From: Bacteroidales bacterium UBA5537
GTDB lineage: Bacteria; Bacteroidota; Bacteroidia; Bacteroidales; Lentimicrobiaceae
Direction of reading: 5' to 3'
Assembly (NCBI GenBank): GCA_002426025.1
Contig: DINP01000118.1
Coordinates: 5,301 to 10,539 of the forward strand
Length of the DNA stretch: 5,239 bases
The number at the start of each line of letters is the position of its first letter. Position 1 is the first letter of the stretch. Under the pieces are notes generated by a model that did not search any database, was not told the origin of the DNA, and saw only the letters and a program-made list of their open reading frames with translations. Shown here in pieces: positions 1-5,239 of the stretch. Both the position numbers and the translations under genes were made by a program.

Positions 1-2372
1 CGGGTAGGACTATAATAAACAGCCCCGTCAACAACTCCATCAAGCAACCATTTCTCTATTTCGGTGAGCACATAATTGGCTGAATGCCCCAGAAGCTTAT
101 AATACTCATCACCGGGAAGTTGCTTAATTTCCGAAACTATTCGAATCAAAAATCGCTTTGCAATACTTTTTGTTGCAGCTTCCTCAGTAATACCTTTGGT
201 ATAGGTATCAACATAGTTACTTAAATCAATTCCAGCGGCCTTCAGTTTTTGGGCACTCTCAGTATTTCCTAATTTATTGAAAAGTTTCTCATTAAACTTA
301 TACTTTTCCGCGGCAAAGAATACCAGAAACTTAATGGCTTCATAAGCCTGTTCACCAAAAACATTTGCACAGTCGCTCACATACCTTGATGATCCTTTAA
401 TGTTGGTCATGACCATACCAATAATGTGAAGCTTTTCCTGAATATACAAAGCTTCCTGGTAATTGCCTGAACAAAGTTGCTGCTCCATGTTCAGCAATTT
501 GGCCAGAACCTTCTCTTTAAAAGCAAGGCCTTGCAGGCTTTGATTCAGTGAAGATTCTCCAGCATTAACGGCTGCTGTTACGGCGGCGTCACCTCCCGAA
601 AGCAGGCTCAGCGCCTCGGTAAGAGCTCCCTTGTGCCTGCCCGTAAGATCAGCAATCTTTGCTTCAAGGGGCTCCAGATTGAGTTTTCTGTCATAATCGC
701 CTGAGTAAAGCCGCATTTTCCCTTCAAAATCCCTCACAATCAACTTGTATTTGCCTGAAGCATCCGTCAGGGCTGCATATCCTCCATCTTTCCTTTCGAG
801 CATTTGAAGGAACATCTTTCTATCCTTGAGAAAAAACAGATCATATTTCTTTTGAAATTCTGCCCGGTCAAAGTTTCGGCTGGCCAAAAATACAACTGCA
901 TCGTTTACCGGCGTCTTTCTATTGGGAATGGTCATGTAACTTTCGGGAAGCAGAGCATAGATGCTACTTTCAAGATTATAGTATTCCAATTGAGGGAGTA
1001 AAACTTTATAAGGAGTAATTTCCATCCCCGGCTTTAGAATAAATATTTCCTGCTCCAGTGTTTTATAGACCTTAAGTTGTGCCTGTGTATTTTCGGTTTT
1101 CCCATTCAGTGAGGAATAACTTGCCTTTATCAGTAAAATATTATAATTGTCGTAAAGACCATGGAGGTTCTCTCCACGCTTCTCTTCCGCTGCCTTTATC
1201 ACAGGTGCTTCAAATTCTACCACAGCATTTCCAGAAGGGTTTGTTACCGTTTCCATCGACAGTATCTTAAGCCCCTTCGGGATTTCCCATGAAACCGACT
1301 TCCCTAACAATGGTTTTCCATTTTCGTCTTCAAAATGAAACACAGCCTTCGTCCTGCTCCTGCCATCCCCAATAATTTCGTTCTGACTCAGGATAATTCC
1401 TGTTTTTTCCGTTTTCAACTCTTCTTTGTCAGCTGCTGCACCATCGTCTCTTCTTTCATTGTTACTTCGTCTTCCGACATATTCAAACAATATAGGCGGA
1501 ACGTAAACAAACACCCCGTGATTTGGCATAGGCATATATGCCGATGACATCCCGCTGGTGCGGATATCATAATTTTCATAATATTTCTGTTCGCTGGCAG
1601 GTGGTCCAAGGTAAGCTTTCTTAAACCCGGTCATTCCGGCCATTTTTCCCATGGCATCGTTGAATTCAGAATAATCTTCATTGCTGAAAAGAATAGCCAC
1701 CTGATCATTTGATGAAGCATTGGCCTCGCCAAAATAACCTTCACCTCCACTGGTAATATCAAGCACCCATTCACTTTGGCCGGTAATATCACGCCCATAA
1801 TAAACACCGGGGACTATACTTCCATTCCGGCCATCCGCAGCTTTAGAAATTTCAATTTTAGCTTTCCCTTTTACCCCATTTATCTCACAAACGATATAAA
1901 CAAAATTATCTCCATCTCCTTTCGGTATCAGGGTAATCGGGTTCAGGCCTTCTTTAAATGTTTCGAGCGCAATATCGGTAGCCATTTTTTGATTGGCCTG
2001 GTAATCTGTTGAACCCGAAGACCGACCGATAAACTTCTGCATAAAACGAAACATAAAGTAAACCATGCGCTGAGATGATTTTACCGGTGTTCCAAACATG
2101 GGAGCTGTAAATTTAACCAAAGCCACGCCCGATTCCATTCTAACCTCCGTTTGGTCAGGAAAACCAGAACTAACGCCAACTTTAACCTTCCCATTCATGG
2201 ATGTGATGATTTCTCCTTCGCTGTCGCGGGCAGTAATAACAAGCGTGGTAAAATCATCGCCATCACCGACCAATTGAGGTTTACCGGACTGAACATGCAA
2301 TCTGAACGCCTGCTGTGAAAAACAGGAGGAAGCCATCAGAAATAACAAAGTAATCTGTATAATTTTCCTCAT
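1..2372 (-). CDS. Large exported protein with Ig-like modules, function unknown (C-terminus beyond left edge)
   Basis: The frame is open from ATG at 2372-2370 to the left edge without a stop: 790 codons plus two bases. Residues 1-21 form a signal peptide (MRKIIQ, then a hydrophobic stretch ending MASSCFSQ). Cys17 could be a lipoprotein acylation site, but ordinary cleavage after FSQ is equally plausible. Residues 28-175 look like a Big_1/invasin-type Ig module: GDGDDFTTLVITARDSEG at 36-53, then VALVKFTAP (83-91), an apparent insertion, and a closing strand near 163-175. A second module spans about 325-435 (IIGDGRSRTKAVFHF, then NAVVEFEAP ending at 390, with QLKV at 432-435). A charged linker lies between them. 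Residues 488-548 (PVNDAVVF, later TDASGKYKLIV at 536-546) resemble a carboxypeptidase-regulatory-like fold. The part after about 570 is mostly helical. It starts 6 bases after the upstream 67-residue gene, with a weak AGGA at the overlapping TAG stop, so translation is probably coupled. The gene itself is certain; domain names are inferred by eye and no function is assigned. It is probably periplasmic or at the cell surface. Confidence 0.9.
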   Translation of the reverse strand, partial: MRKIIQITLLFLMASSCFSQQAFRLHVQSGKPQLVGDGDDFTTLVITARDSEGEIITSMNGKVKVGVSSGFPDQTEVRMESGVALVKFTAPMFGTPVKSSQRMVYFMFRFMQKFIGRSSGSTDYQANQKMATDIALETFKEGLNPITLIPKGDGDNFVYIVCEINGVKGKAKIEISKAADGRNGSIVPGVYYGRDITGQSEWVLDITSGGEGYFGEANASSNDQVAILFSNEDYSEFNDAMGKMAGMTGFKKAYLGPPASEQKYYENYDIRTSGMSSAYMPMPNHGVFVYVPPILFEYVGRRSNNERRDDGAAADKEELKTEKTGIILSQNEIIGDGRSRTKAVFHFEDENGKPLLGKSVSWEIPKGLKILSMETVTNPSGNAVVEFEAPVIKAAEEKRGENLHGLYDNYNILLIKASYSSLNGKTENTQAQLKVYKTLEQEIFILKPGMEITPYKVLLPQLEYYNLESSIYALLPESYMTIPNRKTPVNDAVVFLASRNFDRAEFQKKYDLFFLKDRKMFLQMLERKDGGYAALTDASGKYKLIVRDFEGKMRLYSGDYDRKLNLEPLEAKIADLTGRHKGALTEALSLLSGGDAAVTAAVNAGESSLNQSLQGLAFKEKVLAKLLNMEQQLCSGNYQEALYIQEKLHIIGMVMTNIKGSSRYVSDCANVFGEQAYEAIKFLVFFAAEKYKFNEKLFNKLGNTESAQKLKAAGIDLSNYVDTYTKGITEEAATKSIAKRFLIRIVSEIKQLPGDEYYKLLGHSANYVLTEIEKWLLDGVVDGAVYYSPT

Positions 2373-2378
2373 AATATC

Positions 2379-2582
2379 CTAATTTTCAAAATACTCCGGA
2401 ATGGTTTCATATTCTTTTTCAACAGCAGATTTTTTCGGGATACTTTGATACCAGTAGTATCCGACAAGTCCTAATAGTATGGCAATCAGAACTAGAATAA
2501 TCATCAGGCAGCCAAAGCAACAGCCCCTTTTCTTCTTCTTTTTTCCAGAAGTATCAGTAGGATTAGATTGGTTTTCAGACAT
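2379..2582 (-). CDS. Small lysine-rich single-pass membrane protein with CCxxC motif
   Basis: This is a 67-residue protein starting at ATG 2582-2580 and ending in TAG. The order of segments is a polar, Ser/Asn/Thr-rich head (1-13), a basic run of five Lys and one Arg (14-19), the cysteine cluster C21-C22-x-x-C25, one hydrophobic helix (about 26-41) ending in an aromatic YYWY patch (42-45), and an acidic, Glu-rich tail (50-67). The positive-inside rule places the N-terminus in the cytoplasm and the tail outside. There is no signal-peptidase site and no recognised domain. It lies 6 bases upstream of the large exported Ig-like protein on the same strand, so the two are probably one transcript and may act together at the envelope; that is inference. 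The leader has no Shine-Dalgarno site but is A-rich, as is common in Bacteroidota. The bias and topology make it a credible gene, but I cannot name a family. Confidence 0.8.
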   Translation of the reverse strand: MSENQSNPTDTSGKKKKKRGCCFGCLMIILVLIAILLGLVGYYWYQSIPKKSAVEKEYETIPEYFEN

Positions 2583-2604
2583 TTTTACAATGTTATAACG
2601 TGCA

Positions 2605-2612
2605 GAAATATA
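2605..2612 (-). promoter_or_regulatory. Weak candidate -7 element for the minus-strand pair
   Basis: Read on the minus strand this is TATATTTC, one mismatch from the Bacteroidota -7 consensus TAnnTTTG, ending 22 bases before the ATG of the 67-residue gene. No TTTG lies at the usual 19-21 base spacing upstream; the nearest TTTTG (2638-2642 on the plus strand) is 25 bases away. A second near match, TAACATTG, lies closer to the start codon. Treat it as a guess about promoter position. Confidence 0.25.
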
Positions 2613-2988
2613 TCAGATAGTGTTTATCCTGAAAAGGCAAAATTCCAATTCTATATACCTATCTGAAAGAGAAAATCATTTCTCTGAATACTTGAAGTTA
2701 TGCAGGTTGAACCCACTGTTTGTAATGAGTGCAAGTTACAATATGATGTTAAAAATACCAAAAAGTAATAAGGCTTATTTCCATTGCATTTCATATAACT
2801 AATTATCAGGGCTTCGAAATTCCAAACTTTTAAGCCAATTTTAATGCTTTGATGATTTCGACCTATTATTTATTGATTTTCAGCAGTATGTAACCGACTG
2901 CATAATCACATACATATATCTTATATTAATGCATTCCTTTGTTAATCTGATATTTAGATTTGTAAATAAAACCGGATACAATACTTTT

Positions 2989-3020
2989 TTTGTTTGGTAT
3001 TTGAATAATTTGTTTCTTTG
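2989..3020 (+). promoter_or_regulatory. Candidate Bacteroidota-type promoter of acpP-fabF-rnc
   Basis: TTTG at 2989-2992 is followed after 20 bases by TTTCTTTG at 3013-3020. This is one mismatch from the -7 consensus TAnnTTTG, at the spacing expected for the -33 TTTG box of Bacteroidota primary sigma factors. Transcription would begin near 3025-3028, leaving a leader of about 20-25 bases before the acpP ATG. A perfect TAGATTTG at 2955-2962 lacks a properly spaced -33 box (TTTG lies only 13 bases upstream) and is the alternative or a second promoter. No terminator separates this site from fabF, so it probably drives the whole operon. Confidence 0.5.
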
Positions 3021-3047
3021 CAGCCTCAAACCAAAAAAAGAGAAAAA

Positions 3048-3284
3048 ATGTCAGACATTGCAACAAGAGTTAAAGCTATCATAGTTGATAAGCTTGGCGT
3101 TGATGAAAATGAAGTTACTCCCGAAGCAAGTTTCACCAACGATTTAGGTGCAGATTCTCTGGATACCGTTGAACTGATCATGGAATTCGAAAAGGAATTC
3201 AACATTGCTATTCCTGACGATCAGGCAGAAAAAATCGGTACCGTAGGCGACGCAGTTGCTTACATCGAAAACAACACCAAATAA
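3048..3284 (+). CDS. acpP: Acyl carrier protein
   Basis: This 78-residue acidic protein carries growing acyl chains as thioesters on a 4'-phosphopantetheine arm in type II fatty acid synthesis in the cytoplasm. The attachment site is Ser37 in the motif GADSLDTVEL, as in the family (Ser36 in E. coli counting without Met). The following acidic helix II (VELIMEFEKEFNI) is the docking surface for partner enzymes such as FabF. The family end IPDDQAEKI and a final short helix complete the four-helix bundle, and the length is normal for the family. I chose ATG 3048. An in-frame TTG at 3018 would add ten residues (MQPQTKKREK) absent from ACPs, and it overlaps the candidate promoter -7 box. The region before ATG is A-rich (AAAAAAAGAGAAAAA) without a strong Shine-Dalgarno site. 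fabF follows after 12 bases. Confidence 0.97.
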   Translation: MSDIATRVKAIIVDKLGVDENEVTPEASFTNDLGADSLDTVELIMEFEKEFNIAIPDDQAEKIGTVGDAVAYIENNTK

Positions 3285-3288
3285 GGAA
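3283..3288 (+). promoter_or_regulatory. Ribosome binding site of fabF
   Basis: AAGGAA overlaps the TAA stop of acpP and ends 8 bases before the fabF ATG. It is one of the few clear Shine-Dalgarno sites in the window, and its overlap with the stop suggests coupled translation of acpP and fabF. Confidence 0.6.
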
Positions 3289-3296
3289 TTTCCTGA

Positions 3297-4550
3297 ATGA
3301 AGTTAAGACGAGTTGTAGTAACCGGACTTGGTGCACTTACTCCATTAGGCAATACTGTCCCAGAGTACTGGGATAGTTTGATTAATGGAGTGAGTGGCGC
3401 TGACCGTATTACACGGTTCGATGCAGATAAGTTTAAAACCCAGTTTGCATGCGAAGTCAAGAACTTTGATCCGTTGAAGTATTTCGACAGGAAAGAAGTT
3501 CGTAAATACGATCCCTACGCCCAGTACGGTATGGTTAGTTCTGATGAGGCCATAGCCGATGCAGGAATTATACCGGAAAAACTCGACCTCGACCGTATTG
3601 GTGTTATCTGGGCATCAGGAATTGGTGGCCTGGTTACTTTTCAGGATGAAGTCAGCGATTTTGCCAGAGGCGATGGTACGCCCAGGTTTAATCCGTTCTT
3701 TATTCCAAAAATGATTGCAGATATTACTGCGGGCCATATTTCTATAAAACATGGATTCAGAGGCCCGAATTTTGCAACAGTTTCTGCGTGTGCCTCTTCA
3801 GCAAATGCTATTGTTGATGCCTTCAACTACATTAAGTGGGGCAAAGCCGATATGTTTGTTTGTGGTGGCTCAGAAGCAGCTGTAAATGCCCCGGGAGTTG
3901 GTGGATTTAATGCCATGCATGCCATTTCAACCCGCAACGATGACCCTAAAACCGCATCACGTCCGTTTGATAAAGACCGCGATGGTTTTGTTATCGGTGA
4001 AGGCGCCGGAGCCCTCATCCTTGAGGAATTGGATCATGCTGTTGCCCGCGGTGCTAAAATATACGCCGAAGTTGTTGGAAGCGGGCTTACCGCCGATGCT
4101 TACCACATGACCGGACCGCACCCAGAAGGAGACGGTGCCAGAAGAGCTATGCTGATTGCTGTTAATGAAGCCGGTCTTCAACTCACCGACATTGATCACA
4201 TCAATACACATGGTACTTCAACACCCTTAGGCGATATTGCTGAAACCACAGCTATTGCAAAACTTTTTGGTGATCACGCTCCAAAAATCAATATCAACAG
4301 TACAAAATCAATGACTGGTCACCTTCTTGGTGCAGCCGGTGCCATTGAATCAATCGCTACAATACTGGCAATTAAAAATGATATTGTTCCTCCGACCATC
4401 AACCATTTTACCGATGATCCTGATATCAACAATACGTTAAACTTTACCTTTGATAAAGCCGTAAAACGGGTTGTTAATGCTGCAATCAGCAATACATTCG
4501 GTTTTGGTGGTCATAATGCCTCTATTGTATTCAGGAAATTTGTTGATTAA
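3297..4550 (+). CDS. fabF: Beta-ketoacyl-ACP synthase II
   Basis: This 417-residue condensing enzyme joins malonyl-ACP to an acyl-ACP with loss of CO2, the elongation step of fatty acid synthesis; the FabF type also governs chain extension of unsaturated acyl groups. The start RRVVVTGLGALTPLG is the family N-terminus. The catalytic triad is complete: Cys165 in TVSACASS, His305 in NTHGTSTPLGD and His342 in SMTGHLLGAAG, with the conserved Lys337 just before. The glycine-rich gating loop GFGGHN is at 402-407. Length and motifs fit FabF rather than FabB. The ATG at 3297 is preceded by AAGGA (3283-3287), which overlaps the acpP stop and gives a good ribosome site. It lies between acpP, its acyl carrier, and rnc, the usual Bacteroidota arrangement. 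Nothing is missing or broken. Confidence 0.97.
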   Translation: MKLRRVVVTGLGALTPLGNTVPEYWDSLINGVSGADRITRFDADKFKTQFACEVKNFDPLKYFDRKEVRKYDPYAQYGMVSSDEAIADAGIIPEKLDLDRIGVIWASGIGGLVTFQDEVSDFARGDGTPRFNPFFIPKMIADITAGHISIKHGFRGPNFATVSACASSANAIVDAFNYIKWGKADMFVCGGSEAAVNAPGVGGFNAMHAISTRNDDPKTASRPFDKDRDGFVIGEGAGALILEELDHAVARGAKIYAEVVGSGLTADAYHMTGPHPEGDGARRAMLIAVNEAGLQLTDIDHINTHGTSTPLGDIAETTAIAKLFGDHAPKININSTKSMTGHLLGAAGAIESIATILAIKNDIVPPTINHFTDDPDINNTLNFTFDKAVKRVVNAAISNTFGFGGHNASIVFRKFVD

Positions 4551-4553
4551 GCT

Positions 4554-5239
4554 GTGTTTGCCCTGAAATTAAGACCAATCCGGTTTTACCTTTCCAAAGA
4601 AAAGCTCTTTTATGAAGCTATAAGAAATATTTTCGGGTTCTATCCCGAAAATATTTTTTTATATAAGCTTGCTTTCCGCCACAAGTCACAAGCCGAAGAA
4701 CTGTACAATGGCGTACGAGTAAGCAATGAACGCCTCGAATTTCTGGGCGATACCGTGTTAAGTACGGTTGTTGCCGACTACCTTTTCAGAATGTTTCCCT
4801 TTAAAGATGAAGGTTTCCTTACTGAAATGCGGTCAAAGATCGTAAGTCGTGCCCAACTTAATAAACTCTCCCTTCGTTTGGGCGTTGATCAGCTAATCAT
4901 TCACACCCAGGATACCAGCAATGTTTACCGCTCAATAAAAGGGGATGCGTTTGAAGCCATTATCGGTGCTATGTACCTTGACAAGGGCTATACTTTTACG
5001 CGAAAAGTACTGATCAACCGGGTTATTAAAAACAATTTTGACCTGAATGAGCTTATTAATACCGATGTAAATTACAAGAGTAAACTGATAGAGTGGTCGC
5101 AAAAAGAGAAAAAAACCATTGAATTTTTAGTTGTTCAGGAAGTTGGCACCGGATATCACAAACAGTACGTGGTTGATGCTGTCGTAAATAGTGAAGTTGC
5201 CGGCACTGGTCGCGATTATTCTATTAAAGGAGCCGAACA
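4554..5239 (+). CDS. rnc: Ribonuclease III (C-terminus beyond right edge)
   Basis: This is a double-strand-specific endoribonuclease that processes rRNA precursors and structured mRNAs. The window holds 228 codons plus two bases. The signature NERLEFLGD (58-66) gives catalytic Glu62 and Asp66, and GDAFEAIIGA (130-139) gives Asp131 and Glu134, so all four metal-binding acidic residues are present. The dsRNA-binding domain begins near residue 173 (NYKSKLIEWSQ) and is cut at GRDYSIKGAE, shortly before its usual end, so only a short tail is missing. The start is probably GTG 4554, 3 bases after the fabF stop. It is in frame and yields the N-terminal extension with GFYPENI (28-34) known from Bacteroidota RNase III; no ATG occurs before residue 80. 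No close Shine-Dalgarno site is seen, so translation probably depends on ribosomes finishing fabF. A strong hairpin lies at codons 24-36. Thr67 replaces the Ala/Ser usually following GD. Confidence 0.93.
   Translation, partial: MFALKLRPIRFYLSKEKLFYEAIRNIFGFYPENIFLYKLAFRHKSQAEELYNGVRVSNERLEFLGDTVLSTVVADYLFRMFPFKDEGFLTEMRSKIVSRAQLNKLSLRLGVDQLIIHTQDTSNVYRSIKGDAFEAIIGAMYLDKGYTFTRKVLINRVIKNNFDLNELINTDVNYKSKLIEWSQKEKKTIEFLVVQEVGTGYHKQYVVDAVVNSEVAGTGRDYSIKGAE
4625..4660 (+). terminator. Terminator-like hairpin inside the start of rnc
   Basis: The arm AAATATTTTCGGG (4625-4637) pairs perfectly with CCCGAAAATATTT (4644-4656) around a 6-base loop, TTCTAT. A run of seven T residues (4654-4660) follows, giving the form of a plus-strand intrinsic terminator. 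Pairing can extend three more steps with one G-T wobble. On the minus strand no T-run follows, so it is directional. It lies 75 bases past the fabF stop but within codons 24-36 of rnc, whose protein sequence is conserved there. It may act as a partial terminator or attenuator between fabF and rnc, or as a cleavage site for RNase III itself. The structure is certain; its activity is inferred. Confidence 0.5.

Larger units (their letters stand above)
2583..3047. other. Divergent AT-rich intergenic region, no gene seen
   Basis: These 465 bases separate the leftward gene pair from rightward acpP. The only sizeable reading frame (2620-2802, plus strand, GTG start, 60 codons) gives a sequence with no domain, membrane segment or ribosome site, and it begins close to the presumed promoter of the opposite strand, so I do not call it. 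Near 2883-2901 a short inverted repeat (GCAGT, 9 bases, ACTGC) is too weak to call a structure. No terminator, tRNA or recognisable riboswitch was found. A small RNA cannot be excluded by eye. Confidence 0.6.

Noticed and set aside
804..2012. Several plus-strand frames of 63-78 codons and a minus-strand frame at 1415-1609
   Set aside because: All lie across the continuous minus-strand frame of the large exported protein, which has a signal peptide and coherent Ig-like patterns; these are shadows in other frames.
2524..2541. A-rich run encoding Lys5-Arg as a programmed slippage site
   Set aside because: The run is interrupted by G residues and the protein after it is sensible in the zero frame; it is a normal basic membrane-flanking patch.
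2620..2802. Plus-strand 60-codon frame in the intergenic region
   Set aside because: GTG start, no ribosome site, no domain or membrane segment, and it overlaps the likely promoter of the leftward genes; random AT-rich DNA explains it.
2883..2901. Inverted repeat GCAGT-N9-ACTGC as operator or hairpin
   Set aside because: Only five pairs with a nine-base gap; expected by chance in a region of this size.
3284..3294. Palindrome AGGAATTTCCT between acpP and fabF
   Set aside because: The arms leave a one-base centre, so no stable RNA hairpin forms; it is explained by the ribosome site and chance.
3260..4211. Frames on the minus strand and in another plus frame across acpP-fabF
   Set aside because: They overlap the unmistakable fabF gene and give no sensible protein.

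Overview
The window looks like chromosomal DNA from a member of the Bacteroidota, probably near Bacteroidales/Marinilabiliales. The evidence is the acpP-fabF-rnc gene order, a RNase III N-terminus of the Bacteroidota kind (a GFYPxNI segment ahead of the catalytic domain), A-rich leaders with weak Shine-Dalgarno sites, and a promoter resembling the phylum's -33 TTTG / -7 TAnnTTTG type. Base composition is moderately AT-rich. No rRNA, tRNA, CRISPR array, insertion sequence or phage gene was seen.

Left part (1-2582, minus strand): two genes read leftwards as a likely operon. The first encodes a 67-residue single-pass membrane protein with a poly-lysine stretch and a CCxxC cysteine cluster at the membrane boundary. 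Six bases later comes a very large exported protein of at least 790 residues that runs off the left edge. It has a signal peptide, two Ig-like (Big_1/invasin-type) modules, a region resembling a carboxypeptidase-regulatory-like domain, and a mainly helical C-terminal part. I do not recognise a specific function for either gene. All plus-strand reading frames in 1-2370 are antisense shadows of the large gene.

Middle (2583-3047): an AT-rich divergent intergenic region of 465 bases. It holds a good candidate promoter for acpP and a weak candidate for the minus-strand pair.

Right part (3048-5239, plus strand): acpP (acyl carrier protein), fabF (beta-ketoacyl-ACP synthase II) and rnc (ribonuclease III, cut by the right edge within its dsRNA-binding domain). 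They are tightly packed, with 12 and 3 bases between genes. AcpP carries the acyl chain that FabF elongates in type II fatty acid synthesis; rnc is probably co-transcribed with them.

The most unusual signal is a perfect 13-bp inverted repeat with a 6-base loop followed by seven T residues at 4625-4660. It has the form of an intrinsic terminator or RNase III substrate but lies inside the conserved start of the rnc coding sequence, which suggests attenuation or autoregulation of rnc. No wholly new multi-gene system can be demonstrated here. The exported Ig-like protein with its small membrane partner is the least-explained locus.
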